From Halovenus sp. (lineage in GTDB: Archaea > Halobacteriota > Halobacteria > Halobacteriales > Haloarculaceae): a stretch of 6,082 nucleotides of DNA. The notes beneath the pieces are model-generated. The model was not told the DNA's origin, did not search any database, and saw only the letters and a program-made list of their open reading frames with translations. Made by a program: the position numbers and the translations under genes. The stretch spans positions 1 to 6,082 of the forward strand of contig JAQCNG010000204.1 in the NCBI GenBank assembly GCA_028275145.1, in the 5' to 3' direction. This document shows, piece by piece, positions 1 through 6,082 of this stretch (within the stretch, counting starts at the first letter, position 1; every line of letters starts with the position of its first letter).

Positions 1-3000
1 CCGACCGACCATCTCCTCGACCGACCGGAACCCCAGCTCTGCCATTATCTCCCTGAGTTCCTGGGCGAGGAACGTCATGTAGTTGATGACGTGCTGGGGC
101 TGGCCCGGGAACCGGTCGCGGAGCTTCTCGTTCTGGGTGGCGACGCCGACGGGACAGGTGTTCTCGTGGCACTGTCGGGCCATCACACAGCCGGAGGTGA
201 CCATCGACGCGGTGCCGAACACGTACCCCTCCGCACCCAGAAGCGCCGCGATAGCCGCGTCGCGACCGGTCTTGAGACCGCCGTCTGTGGTCACCCGGAT
301 GCGGTCGCGCAGCCCGGTCTGACACAGCATCTGGTTCGCCTCCGCCAGGCCGAGCTCCCAGGGCACACCCGCGTTCTTGATGCTGGTTTTCGGCGAGGCA
401 CCCGTACCGCCGGAGTCACCCGAGATGTGGACCGCGTCGGCGTTTGCCTTTGCCACACCGGTGGCGATGATGCCCACCCCGGCCTCCGCGACGAGTTTGA
501 CGTTCACGTCGGCGTCGGGACTGGCAGCCTTCAGGTCGCTGATGAGCTGTTTGAGGTCCTCGATGGAGTAGATGTCGTGCAGCGGCGGCGGCGAGATGAG
601 CCCCACACCGGGTGTCGCGTAACGGACGTGGGCGATCATCTCGTTGACCTTCTTCCCGGGGAGATGGCCCCCCTCTCCGGGTTTGGAGCCCTGGGCCATC
701 TTTATCTGAATCTGGTCTGCCGAGGAGAGATACGTCGAGGTGACACCGAACCGCCCGGAGGCGACCTGTTTCGTGGCACACCCCTTCTCGGTATCGAACC
801 GCTCGGGCGGTTCGCCGCCCTCACCGGTGTTTGCCCGCGCACCGAGGCGGTTCATCGCGATAGCGTTGTTCTCGTGCATCTCCGGGGAGAGCGAGCCGAG
901 ACTCATCGCGGCCGTCTCGAAGCGCTGCACGATGTCTGTCACCGGTTCGACCTCCTCGAGCGGGACCGGTTCGCGGTCGTCGGCGTCGAACCCGAGCAGC
1001 CCCCGGAGCGTCGCGAGCTGTTCGCTCTGGTCGTTGACCAGCTCGGCAAACTCCCGGTACTGCTCGTAGTCGCCGGTGCGAACCGCCTGCTGGAGCGTGC
1101 TCACCGTCTCGGGGTTCCACTGGTGGTAGATGCCACCGGTGCGGTTCTCGTACTCGCCGACCCGTTCGATATCCCCCTCGTCGGTCCAGGCGTGCTCGTG
1201 ACGGGCCAGCAGGTCCGACTCGATCTCCTCGATACCGATGCCCTCGGTGCGGTTCTCCGTTCCCTCGAAGTACTCCGTCACGAACGAGGACGAGAGGCCG
1301 ACCGCCTCGAATATCTGTGCGCCCTGGTAGCTCTCGACCGTCGAGATACCCATCTTTGCCATCGTCTTCAGCAACCCGTCCTCGATGGCCCCGATGTAGG
1401 CGTCGATTGCGACCCCGGGGTCTGCGCCGTCCGGGCCCGCGACGAGGTCGGTAATTGTCTGGTAGGCCAGATACGGGTTGACCGCGCCGGCACCGTACCC
1501 CACCAGCGTCGCGACGTGGTGGACCGCCCGGGGGTCGCCCGACTCGACGACCAGTCCAACGTGGTTGCGCTGGCCGTTCCGGACCAGATGGTGGTGGACA
1601 CCACCGGTCGCGAGCAGTGACGGCACGGCGACACGGTCGGGACCAGCCGACCGGTCCGAGAGCACGACGATGTCGTGGTCCTCGGCCGCCGCCGAGGCGT
1701 CCGCACGCACACGCTCGACCGCACCTGCTAGGTCGTGCTCGTCGGGGTCGTAGGTGATATCCACCACACCGGTCGAGATATCACCGTCCAGGTCCAGAAT
1801 ATCGTTTGTTTCCTGGTCGGTCAGCACGGGCGAGTCGAGCACGAGCTGTCGGGCGTGCTCGGGTGTCTCCGCGAGCAGGTTGCGCTGGTTGCCGAGCCGG
1901 GTTTCGAGACTCGTCACCAGCTCCTCCCGGATGTAGTCGAGCGGCGGGTTCGACACCTGCGCGAACAGCTGCTTGAAGTACGTAAACAACGGGCGGTTGA
2001 ACTGTGAGAGCACCGACAGCGGCGTGTCATCACCCATCGAGCCGATTGGGTCCTTTCCCTTCTCGGCCATCGGCTCCAGCAGGTGGTCCACCTCGTCGAA
2101 GGTGTAGCCGTAGGCGGCCTGCTGGGCGCGCAGCGCAGTCACCTCGCCGTCGGGGGTGCTGTCCCCGCCCGGCGATACGTCCTCTAAGCGTCGTTGCTCG
2201 CGGTCGACCCAGTCGCCGTACTTCGGGTCCGCGAGGTCGTCGAACACCTCGTCGTCGGGGACGATACGCCCCTCCTCGGGGTCCGCGAGGAAACACTGGC
2301 CGGGCTGGAGTCGTCCCCGCTCCCGGATCTCGCTCTCGTCGTAGTCGAGCGCACCCGCCTCCGAGGCCATCACGAGCGTGTTGTCCTCGAGGACGTCGTA
2401 CCGGCAGGGGCGCAGGCCGTTGCGGTCGAGCACCGCACCGACGCGCTCCCCGTCCGTGGCGGCCACCAGCGCCGGGCCGTCCCAGGGCTCGACCAGCGAG
2501 GCGTGGTAGTCGTAGAACTCCCGTCTCCGTCCGGTCACCCCGTTTGCCTCGCCGCGCCAGGCCTCGGGAATGAGCGTCCGGAGCGCGTGGGGCAGTGACC
2601 GCCCGCTGAGCATCAACAGCTCCAGTGCGTTGTCGACGCTCGCGGTGTCGGACTGCTCCGGGTCGTCGATTATCGGCTTCACCTTCTCGATGTCGTCCCC
2701 GAAGGCCGGATGCTCGATATCTGTCTCGCGTGCGCGCATCCAGTTTATGTTGCCCTGTATGGTGTTGAACTCGCCGTTGTGGATGATTCGCCGGTAGGGG
2801 TGTGCGAGGTGCCACGCGCCGAGCGTGTTCGTCGAGAAACGGGCGTGGACGAGAGCGAACGTCGACCGCATCCGTTCGTCGCACACCTCGGGGTAGTACG
2901 ACGAGACCTGTCCGGCCGTGAGCAACCCCTTGTAGACGACCGTCTTGCGGGACAGCGAGACGACGTGGAACCGCTCGTGACCCGGGGGGGCTTGCGCCTC

Positions 3001-3561
3001 GACGGCGTTTTCCAGGGCGCGACGGGCGACGTACAGTCGCCGGTCGAACGCGTCCACGGTCGACCGGTCGTCGCTCTCGTCGGAACCACCGACGTCGGGG
3101 GCCGTCACGAACACCTGCTGGACATCGGGCTCGGAGTCGAGCGCTGTCGCACCGAGACTCCCGTTGTCCGTCGGGACGGACCGCCAGCCCAGCACCTCCA
3201 GACCCTCGGCGGTCAACTGCTGTTCGACGAACGTGACGAGTCTCTCCCGTGAACGCTCCTCCGAGGGGAGAAACAGCGATCCGACGGCGTACTCACCAGG
3301 GTCGGGAAGGTCGAACTGAACCGCCTCGGCAAAGAAACCGTGTGGAATCTGGAGCATGATACCGGCCCCGTCGCCCGTGTTCTCCTCTGCTCCCGTTGTC
3401 CCGCGGTGTTCCATACACTCCACGAGCGAAAGCCCATCCTCTACAACTCTGTGACTCGACCCGCCGTCGAGGTCCATCACGACCCCGACACCGCAGTTCG
3501 AGCGGGCGTCTGACGGGTCCGCCAGACCCGCCGCACTACCGTTTTTGTGACCCTCTGCCAT
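1..3561 (-). CDS. gltB: Glutamate synthase (GOGAT) large subunit, 3' end cut by window edge
   Basis: Makes two glutamates from glutamine and 2-oxoglutarate in the cytoplasm. 1187 codons are visible in one unbroken frame; the family is usually about 1500 residues, so roughly 300 C-terminal residues (the GXGXG domain) lie outside the window. The class II glutaminase domain starts at the nucleophile Cys23 (SNCGVG), after a 22-residue propeptide expected to be removed autocatalytically; R241 and FSTN (242-245) and HNGEFN (261-266, oxyanion Asn-Gly) complete the site. The central domain includes NPPLDYIREEL (538-548) and NPYLAYQTI (from 695). The FMN domain shows MSLGS (886-890), NTGEGGE (911-917), KMAQGSKPGEGGHLPGKKV (954-972) and SGDSGGTGASP (1047-1057). 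The 3Fe-4S cysteines are C1125, C1131 and C1136 (C-x5-C-x4-C). The ferredoxin loop is absent. An in-frame ATG lies 24 bases upstream at 3585; 3561 was preferred because a TATA-like box sits 26 bases before it. No gltD is visible. Confidence 0.97.
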   Translation of the reverse strand, partial: MAEGHKNGSAAGLADPSDARSNCGVGVVMDLDGGSSHRVVEDGLSLVECMEHRGTTGAEENTGDGAGIMLQIPHGFFAEAVQFDLPDPGEYAVGSLFLPSEERSRERLVTFVEQQLTAEGLEVLGWRSVPTDNGSLGATALDSEPDVQQVFVTAPDVGGSDESDDRSTVDAFDRRLYVARRALENAVEAQAPPGHERFHVVSLSRKTVVYKGLLTAGQVSSYYPEVCDERMRSTFALVHARFSTNTLGAWHLAHPYRRIIHNGEFNTIQGNINWMRARETDIEHPAFGDDIEKVKPIIDDPEQSDTASVDNALELLMLSGRSLPHALRTLIPEAWRGEANGVTGRRREFYDYHASLVEPWDGPALVAATDGERVGAVLDRNGLRPCRYDVLEDNTLVMASEAGALDYDESEIRERGRLQPGQCFLADPEEGRIVPDDEVFDDLADPKYGDWVDREQRRLEDVSPGGDSTPDGEVTALRAQQAAYGYTFDEVDHLLEPMAEKGKDPIGSMGDDTPLSVLSQFNRPLFTYFKQLFAQVSNPPLDYIREELVTSLETRLGNQRNLLAETPEHARQLVLDSPVLTDQETNDILDLDGDISTGVVDITYDPDEHDLAGAVERVRADASAAAEDHDIVVLSDRSAGPDRVAVPSLLATGGVHHHLVRNGQRNHVGLVVESGDPRAVHHVATLVGYGAGAVNPYLAYQTITDLVAGPDGADPGVAIDAYIGAIEDGLLKTMAKMGISTVESYQGAQIFEAVGLSSSFVTEYFEGTENRTEGIGIEEIESDLLARHEHAWTDEGDIERVGEYENRTGGIYHQWNPETVSTLQQAVRTGDYEQYREFAELVNDQSEQLATLRGLLGFDADDREPVPLEEVEPVTDIVQRFETAAMSLGSLSPEMHENNAIAMNRLGARANTGEGGEPPERFDTEKGCATKQVASGRFGVTSTYLSSADQIQIKMAQGSKPGEGGHLPGKKVNEMIAHVRYATPGVGLISPPPLHDIYSIEDLKQLISDLKAASPDADVNVKLVAEAGVGIIATGVAKANADAVHISGDSGGTGASPKTSIKNAGVPWELGLAEANQMLCQTGLRDRIRVTTDGGLKTGRDAAIAALLGAEGYVFGTASMVTSGCVMARQCHENTCPVGVATQNEKLRDRFPGQPQHVINYMTFLAQELREIMAELGFRSVEEMVGR

Positions 3562-3582
3562 GTTATACAGACGCAGGCGTTC

Positions 3583-3590
3583 CATACATA
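3583..3590 (-). promoter_or_regulatory. Candidate TATA box of gltB
   Basis: On the minus strand this reads TATGTATG, centred about 26 bases before the ATG at 3561. That is the spacing expected for a haloarchaeal promoter firing a leaderless or nearly leaderless transcript. No Shine-Dalgarno-like sequence precedes the ATG, which fits. No clear BRE is seen just upstream. If the true start were the in-frame ATG at 3585, this box would overlap the coding sequence and the promoter would have to lie further up, near CTATGTCC at about 3610-3617. Confidence 0.5.
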
Positions 3591-3637
3591 TCAGGATAAC
3601 CCTGAAACGGACATAGTCTGTTAAACGCGGAAAAGGG

Positions 3638-3657
3638 AATATTAACATGATAATATT
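3638..3657. promoter_or_regulatory. Perfect AT-rich inverted repeat upstream of gltB, possible operator
   Basis: AATATTA (3638-3644) and TAATATT (3651-3657) are exact reverse complements separated by the six bases acatga. The element lies 77-96 bases upstream of the gltB ATG, beyond the core promoter, in the AT-rich part of the gap between gltB and the DUF4395 gene. A dyad of this size and position fits a dimeric regulator (an Lrp/AsnC- or TrmB-like helix-turn-helix protein, for example), but no regulator is identified and AT-rich DNA makes such dyads easier to find by chance. An RNA hairpin role is less likely because it is all A-T pairs. Confidence 0.35.
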
Positions 3658-3861
3658 GCGCGGCCGGCAGACGCAGATAAATGGACATTCGTAAACTAAG
3701 CTGCCCCAGATAAATACTTTTCGGTATCAGAAGAGAATAAAACAAGAGAGTCACGTGCCGATATGCGTCGTAAGTGGACGGCGGTGGGGCCCGTCCGACT
3801 GTGTCCGGTGGTGCCGGTACTGTCAGAGGTTCGTCGCCTGTTTTATCTCCGCTGGACAGTG

Positions 3862-3942
3862 CACACGACGACCAGTCGGACCACAGTCTCCAGGGTACAC
3901 ACGACGACCAGTCGGGCCACAGTCTCCAGGGTACACACGACG
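3862..3942. repeat. 36-base direct tandem repeat, two full copies and a partial third
   Basis: Copy 1 is 3862-3897 and copy 2 is 3898-3933; they differ at one base (a at 3880, g at 3916). A third copy begins at 3934 and matches for nine bases before diverging. Each unit starts CACACGACGACCAG and ends TCTCCAGGGTA. The unit is 12 codons long, so it does not shift any reading frame: in the 3774 frame it reads HDDQSDHSLQGT, in the 3755 frame TRRPVGPQSPGY. The near identity suggests a recent duplication by slippage or unequal recombination. No spacers separate the copies, so this is not a CRISPR array. Confidence 0.95.
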
Positions 3943-4056
3943 GGGCGACGCTCCGAGGGGACGACTGGGTGGAGGCGGCGGGCCAGGCGGAGTTGGAGTG
4001 AGACGGCCGGACGGACCAGTTGAGCGACGACTCATCGTCCAGCCAGGACCGAACGG

Positions 4057-4063
4057 TTATGTT
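4057..4063 (+). promoter_or_regulatory. Candidate TATA box (with BRE-like sequence) of the DUF4395-methyltransferase operon
   Basis: TTATGTT is centred about 28 bases before the ATG at 4088 and is preceded by CCGAAC (4049-4054), which resembles the purine-containing BRE of haloarchaeal promoters. No Shine-Dalgarno sequence lies in front of the ATG. Together these fit a leaderless transcript starting at or next to 4088 and support choosing that start rather than the long upstream extension of the frame. Confidence 0.5.
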
Positions 4064-4087
4064 GGTCGGCGCTCTCTATATCGGTAT

Positions 4088-4555
4088 ATGATTGACGAGG
4101 TAGACCCACGGGGGCCGCGGTTCGGACAGGCCGTCACGGCCGTGCTGGCACTCGGCGGGGTCACACTGCAGGAGACAGCGCTCGTCTACGTGCTGGCGGT
4201 ACTGCTGGTCGTGCCGGTGGTTTCGCGGTGGCGCGTCGACCCCTACGGGTTCCTCTGGCGCAGTCTCGCGCGACGGGTCACCAGCCCTCCGGAGACAACC
4301 GAATCGGCCATCCCCCACCGGTTCGCACGGCTACTCGGTGCCACGTTCACGACTGTCGCGTCGGCGCTGCTCGTTGCGGCGGGGGCGAGCGGTGTCGGCT
4401 CGCTCGCTCTCGCGGGCTACGGGTTGGTGGCTGGCGTCGGAGTGCTGGCGACACTCGGCGCGACGACGGGGCTCTGTATCGGCTGCCGGATGTACCGACA
4501 GGTCGGCGCGGTCCGTGACCTGGGCCTGCTGACGTCACCCACAGCCGACAGATGA
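4088..4555 (+). CDS. DUF4395-type integral membrane protein with CxxC motif
   Basis: A 155-residue membrane protein of unknown function. The N-terminus carries IDEVDPRGPRFGQAVTA (2-18), characteristic of DUF4395 in my recollection, and the family's C-terminal Cys pair appears as CIGCRMYR (C130, C133). Hydrophobic segments lie at about 14-26, 30-47, 83-100 and 103-128, suggesting four membrane passes; a polar linker (about 61-80) separates the two halves. The start was set at 4088 because conserved sequence begins there, a TATA-like box sits about 28 bases upstream, and the in-frame extension to 3755 is Arg/Pro-rich and crosses the tandem repeat. It overlaps the methyltransferase by ATGA (4552-4555), so the two are co-transcribed and probably translationally coupled. 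In bacteria DUF4395 genes are, as I recall, sometimes found near thioredoxin or sulfurtransferase genes, so the CxxC may be redox-active or metal-binding; neither is shown here. Confidence 0.85.
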   Translation: MIDEVDPRGPRFGQAVTAVLALGGVTLQETALVYVLAVLLVVPVVSRWRVDPYGFLWRSLARRVTSPPETTESAIPHRFARLLGATFTTVASALLVAAGASGVGSLALAGYGLVAGVGVLATLGATTGLCIGCRMYRQVGAVRDLGLLTSPTADR

Positions 4556-5208
4556 GCGCCGGAGACCATACCCACGAGGTGGACCACCCCCTGTTCGCAC
4601 AGCTGTACGACCCGGTGATGAGACTGCCCGAGCGACTGCTGCTGGGGGACCACCGCGCACATCTGGCGGAGGGACTCTCGGGGATGGTGCTCGACCTCGG
4701 CTCCGGCACCGGGGCGATGTTTCCACACTACCCGGCAGAGCTGACAGTCCACGCCGTCGAACCGGACCCGCACATGCGCGAGCAGGCGGCCGACCGCGCC
4801 GCCGAGTTCGAGACGGATATCGAACTCGTCGAGGCCGGCGGTGAACGGCTCCCCTACCCGGACGACTCCTTCGACACGGCGGTTGCGGTGTTTGTTCTCT
4901 GTACCGTGCAGGACCTGGCTGCGTCGCTCGACGAACTCGCCCGGGTCGTCCGCCCCGGCGGGGAGCTCCGTTTTCTCGAACACGTTCGCGCGCGCGGAGC
5001 GGCTGGGCGTCTCCACGACGCGCTCGCGCCGGGCTGGTTCCACGCTGCTGGCGGATGCACCCTCAACCGCCAGACCGGGGACGTGCTCACCCGCGACGAC
5101 CGTTTCGAGCTACTGGAGTACGAGCGGTTCGAATCCGGCCTCTCGCGGCTCCTCCCACTCGTCAGGGGGCGTCTGGAGCGCCGTCGCGAGTCGTGGCTGC
5201 CGGTGTGA
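4552..5208 (+). CDS. Class I SAM-dependent methyltransferase, METTL7/UbiE-like (Methyltransf_11)
   Basis: A 218-residue enzyme expected to transfer a methyl group from S-adenosylmethionine to an unknown acceptor. Motif I is DLGSGTGAMFPHY (48-60), the SAM-binding glycine loop; the acidic residue after strand 2 is E70 in VEPDP, expected to hold the ribose hydroxyls. PYPDDSFD (101-108), VLCTV (115-119), RPGGELRFLEHV (134-145) and GCTLNRQT (168-175) follow. The LC, EHV and GC-L-R-T positions resemble mammalian METTL7A/B, which are thiol methyltransferases, and related bacterial enzymes, but the same core is shared with phospholipid and quinone methyltransferases, so the substrate is open. There is no membrane segment of its own; pairing with the DUF4395 membrane protein through the ATGA overlap suggests a membrane-side role. 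The start is the ATG in the overlap. Its stop lies 42 bases from that of the convergent DUF2071 gene. Confidence 0.94.
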   Translation: MSAGDHTHEVDHPLFAQLYDPVMRLPERLLLGDHRAHLAEGLSGMVLDLGSGTGAMFPHYPAELTVHAVEPDPHMREQAADRAAEFETDIELVEAGGERLPYPDDSFDTAVAVFVLCTVQDLAASLDELARVVRPGGELRFLEHVRARGAAGRLHDALAPGWFHAAGGCTLNRQTGDVLTRDDRFELLEYERFESGLSRLLPLVRGRLERRRESWLPV

Positions 5209-5250
5209 AGATGGACAGGGCGAGAGCTCCCGAGCCGCGACAGAGGGCCC

Positions 5251-5943
5251 TTAGCTCACCCGTCTGCTCCGCGAGGCGTCGATGTCGACGCCGGGGCTGT
5301 AGAGGTACACCGGCTCGGCCTCCGGTATCCGGAACCCGTTCGCCCGGAGCAGACTGCGGGTCTCGACAGTCGCCGTCGCGGGGTACAGCGTCCACGGTTC
5401 GTGGCTCACGTTCGAGTAGCGCAGTGAGCCATCGGTTGCCTCCGTGTAGAACCGGTAGCGCTCCACCAGAAACTCGGCGAGCGGGTCCGACCGGGAGTCG
5501 AACGCCTCACCGTCTGGCTGGTATGTGGCCTCGAAGCGAGCGGGTCGCTCACCCGGTTCGAACCGCCGACTCGAAAACGATACGCCGTCCTCGGTCGACT
5601 CCATCGAGATACGGGCGTAGTAATACGGGAGATGGTGAAACAGTCGCGCGCCGACGACACCCGCAAGCCCCTCGGCGTCGAGGCTGAAAAAGTAGACACC
5701 GGGGACGCCGTCGTGGGTGACGTAGGTTCTGAGATTCAGTTCCGGGAGCTCGACCCCGAGCACGGCCGGAAGCCCCTTCGGGCGGACCGACCGGTTCGCG
5801 AACGGGACGACCGAGAGCCAGGCCGACCCGTCGTGTTCGTCCACCTCGACACTGGTCGGCAGGTGAGCCGCGACCGTATCCGGGTCCACGGCCCAGTTCT
5901 CGAACAGCAGATGCCGCCACTCCATCTCGAGCGGAACAACCAT
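5251..5943 (-). CDS. DUF2071 (YqjF-like, COG2071) protein
   Basis: A 230-residue soluble protein of the DUF2071 family; function unknown. Conserved family features are MEWRHLLFENW (7-17), HLPTSVEVDEHDGSAWLSVV (27-46), LPELNLRTYV (66-75), PGVYFFSLDA (81-90), GARLFHHLPYYYARI (98-112), PLAEFLVERYRFYT (154-167), HEPWTLYPA (181-189) and YSPGVDIDAS (215-224). The length matches a full family member and no key block is missing. The family is, as I recall, grouped with the acetoacetate decarboxylase-like fold, which hints at small-molecule binding but does not prove catalysis. The frame extends to an ATG at 5988, but the added 15 residues (MCDASYFCST...) are not family-like; ATG 5943 is preferred, and ATG 5925 (MEWRH) is possible. 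No Shine-Dalgarno is visible. It is convergent with the methyltransferase and read in the same direction as the partial gene to its right, 60 bases away. Confidence 0.92.
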   Translation of the reverse strand: MVVPLEMEWRHLLFENWAVDPDTVAAHLPTSVEVDEHDGSAWLSVVPFANRSVRPKGLPAVLGVELPELNLRTYVTHDGVPGVYFFSLDAEGLAGVVGARLFHHLPYYYARISMESTEDGVSFSSRRFEPGERPARFEATYQPDGEAFDSRSDPLAEFLVERYRFYTEATDGSLRYSNVSHEPWTLYPATATVETRSLLRANGFRIPEAEPVYLYSPGVDIDASRSRRVS

Positions 5944-6003
5944 GTCAACAGTTACGTGAGTTGAACAGAAGTAGCTTGCGTCACACACCCTGGTCGGGAG
6001 CGC

Positions 6004-6082
6004 TCAGGCGAGTGCCAGTGTCAGACCGACGAGAACAGAGAGTCCGACGAACAGGACCAGAAGCCCGATGCCAACCTGTCTG
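6004..6082 (-). CDS. C-terminal end of an unidentified membrane protein, cut by window edge
   Basis: Reading in from the right edge, 25 codons precede a TGA (6006-6004): RQVGIGLLVLFVGLSVLVG followed by LTLALA. Nearly the whole fragment is one hydrophobic segment, long enough for a membrane helix, ending directly at the stop codon, which is why I take it as coding. The third codon positions are mostly G or C, as in the neighbouring genes. The opposite strand gives an acidic frame, but that is the expected complement of a Leu/Val-rich helix and it has no start codon. The family cannot be recognised from so little. It could be a small membrane protein or the tail of a larger one, and may be followed by the DUF2071 gene in the same transcript. 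Confidence 0.5.
   Translation of the reverse strand, partial: RQVGIGLLVLFVGLSVLVGLTLALA

Larger units (their letters stand above)
3562..3754. other. AT-rich intergenic promoter region upstream of gltB
   Basis: This stretch is markedly richer in A and T than its flanks, as expected for a regulatory gap in a GC-rich haloarchaeal genome. Besides the gltB TATA candidate and the 20-base dyad, it contains CAGATAAAT twice (3674-3682 and 3707-3715), 33 bases or about three helical turns apart, and two further A/T runs (3712-3720 and 3734-3741) that could be TATA boxes for plus-strand transcription. A 63-codon minus-strand frame spans it (3563-3754), but it is rich in Leu, Tyr, Ile and Pro, is not acidic and matches nothing I recognise, so I treat the region as non-coding. 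Confidence 0.6.
3755..4087. other. GC-rich gap with no convincing gene; three overlapping open plus-strand frames
   Basis: All three plus-strand frames stay open through much of this stretch. One is simply the upstream extension of the DUF4395 reading frame from GTG 3755; it encodes an Arg/Pro/Gly-rich peptide unlike haloarchaeal protein and is not part of that gene. A second (ATG 3763 to 4023) is strongly basic. The third (GTG 3774 to 4001, 75 codons) is the only one with an acidic composition typical of the host, with Asp-rich repeats and an end in AELE, but no known domain. A TATA-like run at 3734-3741 stands about 25 bases before ATG 3763. Near the right end a short dyad (GACGA 4026-4030, TCGTC 4035-4039) is seen. 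A degenerated gene, a small protein or a non-coding RNA are all possible; I cannot decide. Confidence 0.4.

Noticed and set aside
91..1620. 509-codon plus-strand ORF, the longest complete ORF in the window, with an acidic-looking product
   Set aside because: It lies wholly antisense to gltB, whose product matches glutamate synthase motif by motif across the same bases. Long antisense frames are normal in GC-rich DNA.
2030..2884. 284-codon minus-strand ORF
   Set aside because: Same strand as gltB but another frame; its product is Arg/Gly/Pro-rich with no family resemblance, while the gltB frame carries HNGEFN and NINWMRARE here.
2984..2990. Run of seven G inside gltB as a possible frameshift or slippage site
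   Set aside because: The gltB frame reads through it (EAQAPPGHERF) and remains the glutamate synthase frame on both sides, so no frameshift is present.
3862..3942. Repeats as a CRISPR array
   Set aside because: The 36-base copies abut directly without spacers and no cas gene is present.
3755..4087. N-terminal extension of the DUF4395 protein by 111 codons
   Set aside because: The extension is Arg/Pro/Gly-rich, crosses the tandem repeat, and the family's conserved N-terminus begins at the ATG 4088 behind a TATA-like box.
5209..5250. Terminator between the convergent methyltransferase and DUF2071 genes
   Set aside because: Only a short AGGGCCCT palindrome is present, without a T-rich tract on either strand, so I cannot support a terminator call.
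5007..6082. Plus-strand ORFs of 210 codons (5055-5687) and 110 codons (5632-5964)
   Set aside because: The first is a basic Arg/Ser/Pro-rich frame across the end of the methyltransferase and antisense to DUF2071; the second is antisense to DUF2071. Both are shadows.

Overview
The window looks like a piece of a haloarchaeal (Halobacteria, Euryarchaeota) chromosome. The coding DNA is GC-rich, the proteins are acidic with many Asp and Glu, TATA-like boxes lie about 26-28 bases upstream of start codons without Shine-Dalgarno sequences (the leaderless pattern common in this group), and the protein families match those usual in haloarchaea. The assignment is inferred from composition and family resemblance, not from a search.

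Layout. (1) Positions 1-3561, minus strand: the first 1187 codons of a glutamate synthase large subunit (gltB). The gene is uninterrupted and runs off the left edge, so only the C-terminal glutamine-tunnel (GXGXG) domain is missing. Long plus-strand ORFs over this stretch are antisense shadows. (2) Positions 3562-4087: a 526-base gap without a convincing gene. Its left third is AT-rich and holds a gltB promoter candidate and a perfect inverted repeat. Its right part is GC-rich and holds two copies of a 36-base tandem repeat plus a third partial copy. (3) Positions 4088-5208, plus strand: a two-gene operon with an ATGA overlap, encoding a DUF4395-type membrane protein with a CxxC pair and a METTL7/UbiE-like SAM-dependent methyltransferase. 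(4) Positions 5251-5943, minus strand and convergent with the operon: a DUF2071 (YqjF-like) protein. (5) Positions 6004-6081, minus strand: the last 25 codons of a gene entering from the right, ending in a hydrophobic helix.

GltB makes glutamate from glutamine and 2-oxoglutarate and serves ammonium assimilation, and in halophiles glutamate may also serve as a compatible solute. The DUF4395/methyltransferase pair is clearly co-expressed and may work together at the membrane, possibly on a small thiol or other lipophilic acceptor, but that is a hypothesis. Nothing visible links either of these to the DUF2071 gene. I see no mobile element, CRISPR array, tRNA or rRNA. The least explained parts are the repeat-bearing gap and the DUF4395/methyltransferase pair.
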